Shown here in pieces: positions 1 to 7,648 of a DNA stretch of 64,000 bases. The notes beneath the pieces were generated by a model, which had not been told where the DNA came from, ran no database searches, and was given only the letters and a program-made list of their open reading frames with translations. The stretch covers positions 1,138,603-1,202,602 of the forward strand of contig JBLNCN010000005.1 of NCBI GenBank assembly GCA_050260675.1, given 5' to 3'. Position numbers and translations under genes: made by a program. This DNA comes from JBBDIP01 sp050260675 (GTDB taxonomy: Bacteria > Bacillota > Sulfobacillia > Fermentithermobacillales > Fermentithermobacillaceae). The number at the start of each line of letters is the position of its first letter. The stretch's first letter is position 1.

Positions 1-1176
1 CGCGATGCCGCGGCCGTGTCCATCGCCGCAGCCGAACCGCTTGATTTCCCCTACATCAAGGCGACCACCATGTTCGCCTACTGGACTAATCCGCCGACCT
101 CCCCTGACGAGGAGTTCCCTCCTCCCAGGCGATACGCGCCCGTCTATAACGACGCGCACCTCCGCGAGATAGCCTCCATCAGGGGCGTTGAAAGCCTCTC
201 GGTGACCCTTGAGCAGACCGCGTTCTCGCGCTTTGGAAATACGCCCCTCCTATCCATAGAACCTGACGCCCAGTTGTGGCAGGCGCTTGTCCTGGTCTCC
301 GGCCGCCTGCCCCAAAACCCGTCCGAGGTCATAATCCCGGAAACCTTCCTGAGCGTGACGGTGGGCGAAACGATCTCGGTTAAGGTAGTAGAGACCGTCA
401 TGCCCAGGACCTACCGGGTAGACGGCCTCCTCCGCTTTACGGCTGACCCCCAGCCTCTCAAGGAGCTGACTATAGTAGGAGCCTACAAGCCGCTAAGCAT
501 GATATCCGGCCTGGTCGGATACCTGCCCGTGAACCGCGTGGACTCATACCCCGAGGCCAATCCCCGGGAAGTGAAGATGGATTGGCCGGTCCCAAACACC
601 ATCTTCCTGCACCTCACGGATCCCGCGATGGCCGGCAGCGTATCGTCGTCGTGGTTCGGCATGTACCTCGATTACCCTGGAGCTCAGCCGCCGCTCATCC
701 CACCGCAGAAGGTGGAGTGGCACCCAAGCCTTACGGAGGACTTAATGAGGCAGGCCGCAAGCCAAGTAGCGACGCCGGTCTTCTCAAACACCGCCCAGGC
801 CTTTACGCTGGGAGCCATCGGGATCTTCGCGGCCATGTTCGTATCAATCCTGGACCGCCGGAAGGAACTTGGGATCATGAAGACGGTGGGGATAGACAAC
901 AACAACACTGCCGCCGCCATCTCGCTTGAGGTCGTGTTGGCGGGAGCGTTGGGAACAGTGCTGGGCGTCTTGATGGCGCAGGCCGCCGGGCACTACCTAA
1001 GAGGCGTGTCGGGCAACCCAATCATCATACCGGTAGGAAGCATCCTGGGAGGCGCCGCGGTCTCAACCGTCATCCTGTTCGCGGCCACCTATATCCCACG
1101 AGCCATGGCGAAGCAGGGGACTGTCATGGAGCTCCTCTACGGCCGGGCGATCCCTATCGTGAGGAATCGACGCTAG
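1..1176 (+). CDS. ABC transporter permease, FtsX/MacB-like (5' truncated by window edge)
   Basis: The reading frame is open from base 1, so the N-terminus lies outside the window; the first possible internal start is GTG at 16. The visible part has a long extracytoplasmic region (about residues 1-260) followed by a hydrophobic segment, the hallmark cytoplasmic motif RRKELGIMKTVG and two more membrane segments, ending in a short basic tail. That is the layout of the C-terminal FtsX domain of MacB-type permeases, which couple ATP hydrolysis to lipoprotein or substrate movement rather than forming a pore. Its ATPase partner is probably upstream of the window; an orphan ATPase of the right family lies at 11.8-12.6 kb. 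Family call is firm, substrate unknown. Confidence 0.8.
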   Translation, partial: RDAAAVSIAAAEPLDFPYIKATTMFAYWTNPPTSPDEEFPPPRRYAPVYNDAHLREIASIRGVESLSVTLEQTAFSRFGNTPLLSIEPDAQLWQALVLVSGRLPQNPSEVIIPETFLSVTVGETISVKVVETVMPRTYRVDGLLRFTADPQPLKELTIVGAYKPLSMISGLVGYLPVNRVDSYPEANPREVKMDWPVPNTIFLHLTDPAMAGSVSSSWFGMYLDYPGAQPPLIPPQKVEWHPSLTEDLMRQAASQVATPVFSNTAQAFTLGAIGIFAAMFVSILDRRKELGIMKTVGIDNNNTAAAISLEVVLAGALGTVLGVLMAQAAGHYLRGVSGNPIIIPVGSILGGAAVSTVILFAATYIPRAMAKQGTVMELLYGRAIPIVRNRR

Positions 1177-1223
1177 CGCCCTCCGCAGAGGTCACGAGTA
1201 GGCTTACGGAGAACTGGGTTCAC

Positions 1224-2210
1224 TTACCGGCCGCAGAACCGCTCCACCAAGCTCTTGGCTGCATCAAGGGGGCCGTAGCGGCCTTCGAGCAGATCGTTTA
1301 GAGCGCGGTCCAAGGTTCCGTCGGCTTCGGCGGAGTCGGCGATGCGCTGCACGGTGAGCAGGCGTAGGTACTCCTCCAGAACGGCCCGATAGCTCCGAAG
1401 GTTCTTCGACCGCAGCAGTTGGGATTTCCTCAGGTAGTCATGGTGGGCCAGCACCGAATCGACCAGGTCCGGAATGCCGGTCTGATCTGCAGATGCCGCA
1501 ATCGCCTTGAGGACCGGAGGCCGCCACAACGACACGTTAGCGTTACCCTCACCGCCGGTGGCGCTATCCTTCATGGCGAGCATCATCTCGATTTCCCGCT
1601 GCGTGCGGTCCGCGCCGGGCAGGTCGGCCTTGTTCACGCAGAAGACGTCGCCTATCTCCATTATCCCGGCTTTGATGGCCTGGATATCGTCACCCAGACC
1701 GGGGGCAAGCGCTACCACCACGGTGTGGGCGTACTTCATGATGTCGACCTCGGACTGGCCGGCGCCCACCGTTTCAACAAGGATATGGTCGAAGCCGTAT
1801 GCATCGAAAAGCGCTATCACATCACCGGTGTGGCGAGAGACCCCTCCCAGATGGCCACGACTGGCCAGGCTGCGGAAGAAGACCTGGGAGTGGGTGCTGT
1901 GCTGGGGCCGTATCCTCACGCGGTCGCCGAGTATCGCCCCTCCCGTAAAAGGGGATGACGGGTCAACCGCGATGATCCCCACGGACTTGCCGCGGGCCAA
2001 GAGCTGGGAAACGAAGGAGTCGACCATGGTCGACTTCCCCACTCCCGGAGCCCCCGTTATCCCGGTTATCATCGCGCCCTTGCGGTGGCGGTAGGCCAGG
2101 GAGAGCATCTCTGCTGCGCCCGGCGCCTCGTCTTCCACCAGGGATATGGCTCGCGCGAGGCGCGCCCTCTCCTTGCGGAGGATGCCCTCGAAGATGCCGT
2201 CCACGTCCAT
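1224..2210 (-). CDS. meaB: Methylmalonyl-CoA mutase-associated GTPase MeaB (ArgK family)
   Basis: A 328-residue P-loop GTPase of the SIMIBI class. Walker A is GAPGVGKST near residue 54, DPSSPFTGGAILGDR follows in the switch region, ETVGAGQSE is the Walker B/switch II segment and NKAD is the guanine-specificity motif. MeaB proteins gate cofactor loading and protect B12-dependent methylmalonyl-CoA mutase from inactivation. It starts 7 bases after the mutase cobalamin-binding subunit gene, as the last gene of the leftward carboxylation/mutase operon, which supports this role over a generic GTPase. Confidence 0.93.
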   Translation of the reverse strand: MDVDGIFEGILRKERARLARAISLVEDEAPGAAEMLSLAYRHRKGAMITGITGAPGVGKSTMVDSFVSQLLARGKSVGIIAVDPSSPFTGGAILGDRVRIRPQHSTHSQVFFRSLASRGHLGGVSRHTGDVIALFDAYGFDHILVETVGAGQSEVDIMKYAHTVVVALAPGLGDDIQAIKAGIMEIGDVFCVNKADLPGADRTQREIEMMLAMKDSATGGEGNANVSLWRPPVLKAIAASADQTGIPDLVDSVLAHHDYLRKSQLLRSKNLRSYRAVLEEYLRLLTVQRIADSAEADGTLDRALNDLLEGRYGPLDAAKSLVERFCGR

Positions 2211-2217
2211 CAGACTA

Positions 2218-2631
2218 TCAGGCGACTTCTCTCTTCAGGTTGGCCCTGGTGTACTCCACGATGTCAACGGTGCTGGTCCCGGGACCAAACACCTCGTCAA
2301 TTCCCGCTGACTTCAGGCCCGGTATGTCCTCGTCAGGGATGATCCCACCGGCCAGGACCAGGACGTCGAGTTTGGACGTACCCTTCTCATTGGAGAGGCA
2401 CTGGACGAAGCGGGGCAGAAGAGTGCTGTGAGCGCCGGATAAGATGGACAGTGCGACAACGTCGACGTCTTCTTCCACGGCCATCCGAGCCAGTTCCTCA
2501 GGCGTGCGGTGTAGTCCGCTGTAGATGACCTCCATGCCTGCGTCGCGGTACGCGCGGGCGATCACCTTAGCTCCGCGGTCGTGACCGTCAAGGCCGGGCT
2601 TGCCGACCAGGACCCGTATCTTCCTGCTCAT
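2218..2631 (-). CDS. Methylmalonyl-CoA mutase, cobalamin-binding (small) subunit
   Basis: A stand-alone B12-binding domain of 137 residues. It carries the lower-ligand motif DxHxxG as DGHDRG near residue 15, then SILSG and a GG near the C-terminus that cradle the nucleotide tail. Split mutases with a separate C-terminal subunit are common in archaea and many Clostridia. The gene begins behind AGGAGGG and sits between the biotin carrier and meaB. The large catalytic mutase subunit is not in this window, so it must be encoded elsewhere. Confidence 0.92.
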   Translation of the reverse strand: MSRKIRVLVGKPGLDGHDRGAKVIARAYRDAGMEVIYSGLHRTPEELARMAVEEDVDVVALSILSGAHSTLLPRFVQCLSNEKGTSKLDVLVLAGGIIPDEDIPGLKSAGIDEVFGPGTSTVDIVEYTRANLKREVA

Positions 2632-2655
2632 CTCTTTGGACCCTCCTGTCGTAGC

Positions 2656-2696
2656 GCCGCCACCCTCCAGGCAGGCCTGCCAGGAGGGTATGGCGG
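2656..2696 (-). other. Long imperfect inverted repeat inside the mutase operon
   Basis: CCGCCA-CCCTCC on the left matches GGAGGGTATGGCGG on the right around a GGCAGGCCTGCC centre that is itself self-complementary. The hairpin lies between the biotin-carrier stop and the ribosome site of the mutase subunit gene. There is no U-tract on the minus strand, so it does not look like an intrinsic terminator; mRNA stabilisation or differential expression within the operon is an inference. Confidence 0.55.
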
Positions 2697-2728
2697 CTAT
2701 GGAGTCTGGTCAATAGTGGACAGCCGGT

Positions 2729-3175
2729 CTACCGTTCAAGCCTAACCAGCACGTCACCGGTCTGCACCGATGCGCCCTGGCTGACAGGGACCTCAACCAC
2801 GGTGGCGTCAAATGGAGCCAGGATCTCGTTCTGCATCTTCATGGCCTCAAGAAGGAGCAATACCTCGCCCTTCTTGACGCTCTTGCCGGTCGAAACCCTG
2901 ATCTCGCTGATCACGCCCGGAATGGGCGCGCGGACAACATCGTCACCACCTGACGCTGCGGCCGCCGGAGCCGCCGAAGGGGCCTTAGGGGCGGCAGGCA
3001 TCGCGGGAGCAACCGGTGCAACCCTCGGAGCTACGGGAGGGGCTGCAATAGGCTGCGCAGGCGGCGGAGCAACGGGAGCGGCAGGCCGGGCAGTCCTGAC
3101 CTGTCCAGTTCCGCCTACCTCTTCAACTTCAACTTCGAATACTTCATCGCCTATCTTCACTTGGAAACGACGCAC
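2729..3175 (-). CDS. Biotin carboxyl carrier protein of a biotin-dependent (de)carboxylase
   Basis: 148 residues: a short N-terminal beta segment, an Ala/Pro-rich flexible linker (about residues 30-70), and a C-terminal biotinyl domain with EAMKMQNE, the Lys being the biotinylation site, at about residue 112. The swinging linker and small size match the gamma/BCCP subunits of methylmalonyl-CoA decarboxylase, glutaconyl-CoA decarboxylase and propionyl-CoA carboxylase. It starts with GTG behind GAGGAGGAG. The next gene upstream is the small accessory subunit and then the carboxyltransferase, so it most likely carries CO2 for that enzyme. Confidence 0.9.
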   Translation of the reverse strand: MRRFQVKIGDEVFEVEVEEVGGTGQVRTARPAAPVAPPPAQPIAAPPVAPRVAPVAPAMPAAPKAPSAAPAAAASGGDDVVRAPIPGVISEIRVSTGKSVKKGEVLLLLEAMKMQNEILAPFDATVVEVPVSQGASVQTGDVLVRLER

Positions 3176-3199
3176 GGCTTTCTCCTCCTCGAATCAGCC

Positions 3200-3379
3200 T
3201 TAACCCTTTGGCCGCCGGTACCCCGAATATCCGGGCGCCGGTAACCGCGATAGCTTGCCCCACGCCCCGGAGTCCTTGCAGTCCCGCAGGAACATGCCGG
3301 GTCTTGGGGACTTGCCCATGAACGCGGCAATCGCGGCGACTATAGCGGCCTTCTTGGCGGGATCGATTTTATCGGGCAC
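3200..3379 (-). CDS. Small accessory subunit of the decarboxylase (MmdE/OadG-tail-like), 59 aa
   Basis: A short gene between the carboxyltransferase and the biotin carrier. GTG at 3379 follows AGGGGGAT by six bases and the frame closes with TAA at 3200. The product has an Ala-rich helix (KKAAIVAAIAAFMG) then a tail with W at residue 40 and GYSGYRRPKG. This resembles the tiny epsilon subunit of Veillonella methylmalonyl-CoA decarboxylase and the C-terminus of OadG-like subunits, which help assemble the complex; that likeness is from memory of the family pattern, not a search. Position and ribosome site make it a real gene; the exact family is less certain. Confidence 0.7.
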   Translation of the reverse strand: MPDKIDPAKKAAIVAAIAAFMGKSPRPGMFLRDCKDSGAWGKLSRLPAPGYSGYRRPKG

Positions 3380-3391
3380 CGATGTATCCCC

Positions 3392-4957
3392 CTATACGGG
3401 CATATTCCCGTGCTTTCTGGGCATCTGTTCCGACTTCTTGGTCACGAGGAGCTCAAGAGCCGCGACAACCTTTGGCCTAAGATCCTGGGGATCGATCACG
3501 TCATCGATATACCCCCTGCTGGCGGCCACATACGGGTTTGCGAATACATCTCTGAACTCCTTGATCTTCTCCTTGCGCTTGGCTTCGGGATCCGGAGCCG
3601 ACGCGATCTCATCTCTGAACACGACGTTTGCTGCTCCGTCAGGCCCCATAACCGCGATCTCGGCGGTGGGGAACGCATAGACCATATCCGCGCCCAGATG
3701 CCGCGAGCACATGGCTATATAGGCCCCGCCGTAGGACTTGCGGGTGATGACCGTGACCTTGGGTACGGTCGCCTCGGCGTAGGCGTAGAGGAGCTTGGCG
3801 CCGTGCCTTATGATCCCGCCGTACTCCTGATCCACGCCGGGCAGGTAGCCGGGCACGTCAACCAGGGTCACCAGCGGGATGTTGAAGGCATCGCAGACCC
3901 GGACGAAACGAGACGCCTTATCCGACGCGTTTATGTCCAGGCAGCCAGCCTTCACGTTGGGCTGAGAAGCCACAACACCTACCGCCCTGCCGTTCATGCG
4001 GGCATATCCGGTGATGATGTTGGTGGCGTAGTCGCGCGCGACCTCAAAGAACTCGCCGTTGTCCACCATGGGGTAGATAACATTCCGCATATCGTAACTG
4101 CGGTTTTGCTCAGACGGGACCACGTCCCGAAGAGACGGCTCGACTCTGGACGGATCATCGGCGCACTCGAACGCCGGCGGGTCTTCCTGGTTGTTGCTGG
4201 GCAGATAACTGAGCAGCGACTTAACCATGGCTATGCAGGTCTCTTCATCCGACGCCACGAAGTGGGCGTTTCCGCTGATCTGGCTATGTACGGCTGCTCC
4301 ACCGAGCTGTTCCATAGAGACTTCCTCGCCCGTCACAGCCTTGATGACCTGGGGGCCGGTTATAAACATGTTGCCGATTCCCTGGACCATGAAGCAGAAG
4401 TCCGTCAGTGCGGGGGAGTAGACGGCTCCGCCCGCGCAAGGCCCGAGGATTACGGCGATCTGGGGGATCACTCCGGAGTACTGGACGTTCCTGAAGAACA
4501 CGTCTCCGTAGCCGCGCAGAGCGTCAACGCCCTCCTGGATCCGGGCTCCGCCGGAGTCGTTCAGGAACACAAACGGGATCCCGACCTTGGCCGCTAGTTC
4601 CATGGCCTTCACAATCTTGGCGGCGTGCATCTCACCGAGGGATCCGCCGATAACCGTGAAGTCCTGCGACGCCACACACACCGGGCGTCCATCCACGAGT
4701 CCGTAGCCGGTCACGACTCCCTCACCCGGGGCCTGCACCTTATCCATGCCAAATTCCTTGGCCCTGTGGGTGATGAAGGCATCGATCTCATTGAAGGTGC
4801 CGGGATCAAAAAAGGCGGCTATCCTCTCGCGAGCGGTCCACTTGCCTGCTTTGTGCTGCCGCTCGATCCTGGATGCACCGCCACCCTGCTCGACCGTCTC
4901 CCGGCGTTTCATAAGGTCCTTAAGCTTCTCCGCGAACTGCGCCGATGTTTCCGGCAA
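3392..4957 (-). CDS. mmdA: Methylmalonyl-CoA decarboxylase alpha / propionyl-CoA carboxylase beta (carboxyltransferase)
   Basis: A 521-residue carboxyltransferase with two crotonase-fold halves. The first carries GGSLGEMHAAK and GPCAGGAVYSPALTDF; the second carries RKSYGGAYIAM and FPTAEIAVMGPDGA, both forming acyl-CoA and carboxybiotin oxyanion holes. It transfers the carboxyl group between biotin and methylmalonyl-/propionyl-CoA. I prefer TTG at 4957 because GGAGGT ends seven bases before it, while the GTG at 4966 lies inside that ribosome site. No membrane beta subunit (sodium pump) and no biotin carboxylase is nearby, so the direction, decarboxylation or carboxylation, cannot be fixed from this window. 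Confidence 0.92.
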   Translation of the reverse strand: MPETSAQFAEKLKDLMKRRETVEQGGGASRIERQHKAGKWTARERIAAFFDPGTFNEIDAFITHRAKEFGMDKVQAPGEGVVTGYGLVDGRPVCVASQDFTVIGGSLGEMHAAKIVKAMELAAKVGIPFVFLNDSGGARIQEGVDALRGYGDVFFRNVQYSGVIPQIAVILGPCAGGAVYSPALTDFCFMVQGIGNMFITGPQVIKAVTGEEVSMEQLGGAAVHSQISGNAHFVASDEETCIAMVKSLLSYLPSNNQEDPPAFECADDPSRVEPSLRDVVPSEQNRSYDMRNVIYPMVDNGEFFEVARDYATNIITGYARMNGRAVGVVASQPNVKAGCLDINASDKASRFVRVCDAFNIPLVTLVDVPGYLPGVDQEYGGIIRHGAKLLYAYAEATVPKVTVITRKSYGGAYIAMCSRHLGADMVYAFPTAEIAVMGPDGAANVVFRDEIASAPDPEAKRKEKIKEFRDVFANPYVAASRGYIDDVIDPQDLRPKVVAALELLVTKKSEQMPRKHGNMPV

Positions 4958-5120
4958 CCGATTCACCTCCGCGAAAAATCATACCATATGTAGAGAGGAG
5001 AGGCATTGGCCCTGCCATGTGTCTTGCGCACTTACTTGGCCCACCGTAGCATACCATGAAGCCGCTTACAGTGGAACAAGGAGATGCTTGAGATGAGGAA
5101 AGATAGGTCTTGGAAAGCAA

Positions 5121-5146
5121 AAATGGATCCTACCAAGGATCCATTT
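5121..5146 (-). terminator. Intrinsic terminator after rex
   Basis: AAATGGATCC and GGATCCATTT form a perfect 10-bp stem around TACCAA, nine bases past the rex stop codon. On the minus strand the stem runs into TTTTTGCTTT. It separates rex from the carboxyltransferase operon. Confidence 0.85.
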
Positions 5147-5154
5147 GAGCGACT

Positions 5155-5781
5155 CTAGACGTAGAAAGCCAGTTCCTGCAACTCCAGGGTAACGTCGGTC
5201 TGCTGCACCCTCACCCCCGGGGGCACCTTGACCTTTACGGGAGCGAAGTTAAGAAAACCCCGGATCCCATGGGCTATCCCCGCATCAACCACTTCCTGTG
5301 CCGCTTGTGCCGGGACAGCTATGATCCCCACCCTCACCTGGTCGTCTTCAGTGGCGGCCTGGAGTTCCGAAAGAGGACGGATCGACAGTCCCTCAAGTTT
5401 CGACCCGATCTTGCGCTTGTCCACGTCGAACAGCTCTCGGATCACAAACCGGTAGTTGGGATTCGCCTTTCGACGGGCGGTGAGATACCGGACTACCGCC
5501 GTACCCAACTCACCTACTCCGAAGAGGACAACCGATATATCTCGGTCCGCTCCCAGTATGTTGGTGATCTCCTGGATGAGCGCCTTTACGGGATAGCCTA
5601 CTCCCTGTTTACCGAACTCGCCGAACAGCGCCAAGTCCTTTCTCACCTGGGCGCCGTTCACAGCGGCAAGATCGCCCAACTGCGCCGACGAGATATAGCC
5701 TTCGATGGATGAATCCTGCAGAACTCGGAGGTAAGTCACCAATCTCTTGACCACGACATCAGGGATCCTGTTGCGGATCAT
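5155..5781 (-). CDS. rex: Redox-sensing transcriptional repressor Rex
   Basis: 208 residues, the usual Rex length. An N-terminal winged helix (about 1-80, with SSAQLGDLAAVNGAQVRKDLALFGEFGKQGVGY typical of Rex in spaced segments) is followed by a Rossmann domain with GVGELG near residue 88 and an acidic residue after beta-2 that fits NAD(H) binding. Rex senses the NADH/NAD+ ratio and represses fermentative and respiratory genes when NADH is low. It has its own promoter and a terminator, so it is a single-gene unit placed between the Gx-type membrane protein and the methylmalonyl-CoA operon. Confidence 0.95.
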   Translation of the reverse strand: MIRNRIPDVVVKRLVTYLRVLQDSSIEGYISSAQLGDLAAVNGAQVRKDLALFGEFGKQGVGYPVKALIQEITNILGADRDISVVLFGVGELGTAVVRYLTARRKANPNYRFVIRELFDVDKRKIGSKLEGLSIRPLSELQAATEDDQVRVGIIAVPAQAAQEVVDAGIAHGIRGFLNFAPVKVKVPPGVRVQQTDVTLELQELAFYV

Positions 5782-5802
5782 GCTCTAATCCCCCTGGTGT
5801 AG

Positions 5803-5831
5803 ATTTTACATTCTGTTTGTGTTTGTGACAA
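5803..5831 (-). promoter_or_regulatory. Sigma-70-type promoter of rex
   Basis: On the minus strand TTGTCA and TAAAAT are 17 bases apart, ending 22 bases before the rex ATG. The -35 region overlaps TTGTGACAA on the plus strand, which resembles one half of a Rex operator (TTGTGAn4TTCACAA-type), so autorepression is possible, but the second half-site is poor. Confidence 0.6.
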
Positions 5832-5834
5832 TAA

Positions 5835-6368
5835 TTACCTTCTGCGCGGCAACGGCCCATGATACGCTCGGATGACCTTTGCCGTGATCAGGCCCACGAA
5901 GACGCCGGTCGGGATCGCGAAGAACAGAAGGTAGGGCAGGTAGAACATCACCCCGGACTGCTGTAGCAGCAAGGCAGCGGTAAGGAGCTGCGCCACGTTG
6001 TGGGTGAACGACCCCGCTACACTGACTCCAACTACTGAGACCCGACCGTTTGACACCCGGTACACCGCAGACATAACCAGCGTGGACGCCAGGGCTCCCG
6101 CGGTCGATAGATAATGGCCGAAATTCAAGAACGTGCCCGACAGCAGACCGCCCAGCAGAGTGCGCAGGATACTGATGGCCAACGCGTGAGGAAGCCCCAG
6201 GGTGACCACGGCATACAGCGCCACGATGTTGGCGAGACCGAGTTTGGCCCCCGGCACTACGTACGGCAGCGGCAACAGCGCCTCCACGGCATGCAGCACG
6301 CTCGCAAACGCGACCAGGATGGCGGTCGTAGTTAGGCTTCGGGTCCCGGTCAACGTTTTTCCCACCAT
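5835..6368 (-). CDS. Gx transporter / heptaprenyl diphosphate synthase component I-like membrane protein
   Basis: 177 residues with five or six hydrophobic segments. The conserved GAKLGLANIVALYAV and LRTLLGGLLSGTF segments are characteristic of the family annotated as heptaprenyl diphosphate synthase component I or Gx transporter (substrate-binding component-like, related to ECF S components). In many Firmicutes such genes sit near quinone or NADH metabolism genes. It overlaps the end of cca by 19 bases, so the two are probably translationally linked. Substrate is not known. Confidence 0.82.
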   Translation of the reverse strand: MVGKTLTGTRSLTTTAILVAFASVLHAVEALLPLPYVVPGAKLGLANIVALYAVVTLGLPHALAISILRTLLGGLLSGTFLNFGHYLSTAGALASTLVMSAVYRVSNGRVSVVGVSVAGSFTHNVAQLLTAALLLQQSGVMFYLPYLLFFAIPTGVFVGLITAKVIRAYHGPLPRRR

Positions 6369-7606
6369 TCTCGAAGGGCGCTCATAAGGAACGCCTTCGT
6401 ATTTGCCGCCGGGTCGCGGAGGACCAAGTCCTGAAGGTAGGCTAGAGCCTCACCCACCTGCCGCCCGCCAGCGCCGGTCGCCTGCTTCACGTCATCGCCG
6501 GACAGGGCAAGCGGCTCCGATCCGGAGTCCCCTGCAAGCTGAATACCCAGAGCCAGTTCAGCTGTCCTCGCCGGAACGCCCTCCCGTCCTCGCGAACGCC
6601 AGACTGCCTGTTCAAAGTCCACCAGTCTCTGGACGTTCTCCAGCCCGCCGTCCAGAATAAGCTTTCTGGCTTCATACGCGAGGCGGGACAGGTCACCAGA
6701 ATCCTCGCTTCCGGCGCTCTCACGCGCGAGAGCGCGAGTGAGGACCCATCTCACGTCCTTCCTAAGCGATGACTCCGCGCCAAACCGCTCGAAGGCGGCG
6801 TTGGCTGCTTCCGCTCCCCTGCTCCGAAAGAGCAGGGCACACCTGGTGACGAGGTCCGGCGGCGAAGCGGCAAGAGCTCTCGCCGTCCCTTCCTCCGAAG
6901 CGCCTGACGAGAAGACCTCGGGAAGCACGACGGGCCCAAGTCCATATGCAGCCAGATCAAGTATCCCCTGATACACCCCCGGCGCAAGGAGGATCCGCCG
7001 CAATTCGGCGAATGTCCGCGTCCCCGATACCCGGGAGAGCAGGTGAGCCGTTTGTGGAAGGACTCCGGCCAGCGAAGGGTGCATGTTCATGCCCAGCATC
7101 GTCTTGAACCGGATAGCGCGCAACATCCTTAGGGGGTCTTCCTCAAGCCTGTCGCGGGGGTCGCCGACGGAGCGCAGGATCCGGGCGGAGAGGTCGCCAG
7201 CACCCCCAAAGGGGTCGATAACTTTGAGTCCCGGAAACTCGGCAGCCATGGCGTTTACCGTGAAGTCCCTGCGCCGGAGGTCCTCTTCAACCGGGACACC
7301 GAACAGGACCGAAGATGGGTGCCGGCCGTCTTCATAGCCGGATTCGGCCCTCAGAGACACTACGTCTATGCCCGAAACTTGGACTCTTCCGAACTCGATC
7401 CCCACCGTCACCGCATTGGGGAACGCGGACAACACTTGCTCCGGAGTGAGGTCGGTGGCAATGTCCCAGTCCTTCGGCTCCAGGCCCAAGAGCAGGTCCC
7501 TCACAGGGCCTCCGACCAAATAGGCTCGCCCCGGGGCGCTCATTAGTGCCGAGGCCACGGCCTGCACTTCCTGGGGAACCCTTCCTGGGCCAATCTTTAC
7601 TGGCAT
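6350..7606 (-). CDS. cca: CCA tRNA nucleotidyltransferase (class II)
   Basis: 418 residues. The nucleotidyltransferase head has LVGGPVRDLLLG and the metal-binding DWD (PKDWDIAT), followed by RRDFTVNAMA, the RNA/nucleotide-binding neck (DPLRMLRAIRF) and an alpha-helical body. The enzyme adds or repairs the 3' CCA of tRNA. ATG at 7606 has no ribosome site and lies just six bases past a -10 hexamer; GTG at 7567, after AGGAAGG, is an alternative start that leaves the usual length before the LVGG motif. Confidence 0.92.
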   Translation of the reverse strand: MPVKIGPGRVPQEVQAVASALMSAPGRAYLVGGPVRDLLLGLEPKDWDIATDLTPEQVLSAFPNAVTVGIEFGRVQVSGIDVVSLRAESGYEDGRHPSSVLFGVPVEEDLRRRDFTVNAMAAEFPGLKVIDPFGGAGDLSARILRSVGDPRDRLEEDPLRMLRAIRFKTMLGMNMHPSLAGVLPQTAHLLSRVSGTRTFAELRRILLAPGVYQGILDLAAYGLGPVVLPEVFSSGASEEGTARALAASPPDLVTRCALLFRSRGAEAANAAFERFGAESSLRKDVRWVLTRALARESAGSEDSGDLSRLAYEARKLILDGGLENVQRLVDFEQAVWRSRGREGVPARTAELALGIQLAGDSGSEPLALSGDDVKQATGAGGRQVGEALAYLQDLVLRDPAANTKAFLMSALREWWEKR

Positions 7607-7612
7607 GCAAAG

Positions 7613-7621
7613 ATTATAACA
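7613..7621 (-). promoter_or_regulatory. Extended -10 promoter of cca
   Basis: Minus strand TGTTATAAT is a perfect TGnTATAAT extended -10; the -35 region is weak, as often seen with this type. Transcription would start at about the annotated ATG, so the mRNA is either leaderless or translation starts at the internal GTG. Confidence 0.6.
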
Positions 7622-7648
7622 CGACCGATCTGGGAGAACATGGTGGGT

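Noticed and set aside
3410..4597. A 395-codon open frame on the plus strand
   Set aside because: Antisense to the carboxyltransferase gene, with no recognisable product.
5809..5835. Rex operator upstream of rex
   Set aside because: Only one half-site (TTGTGACAA) fits; the second half is missing, so I list it only as a remark in the promoter entry.
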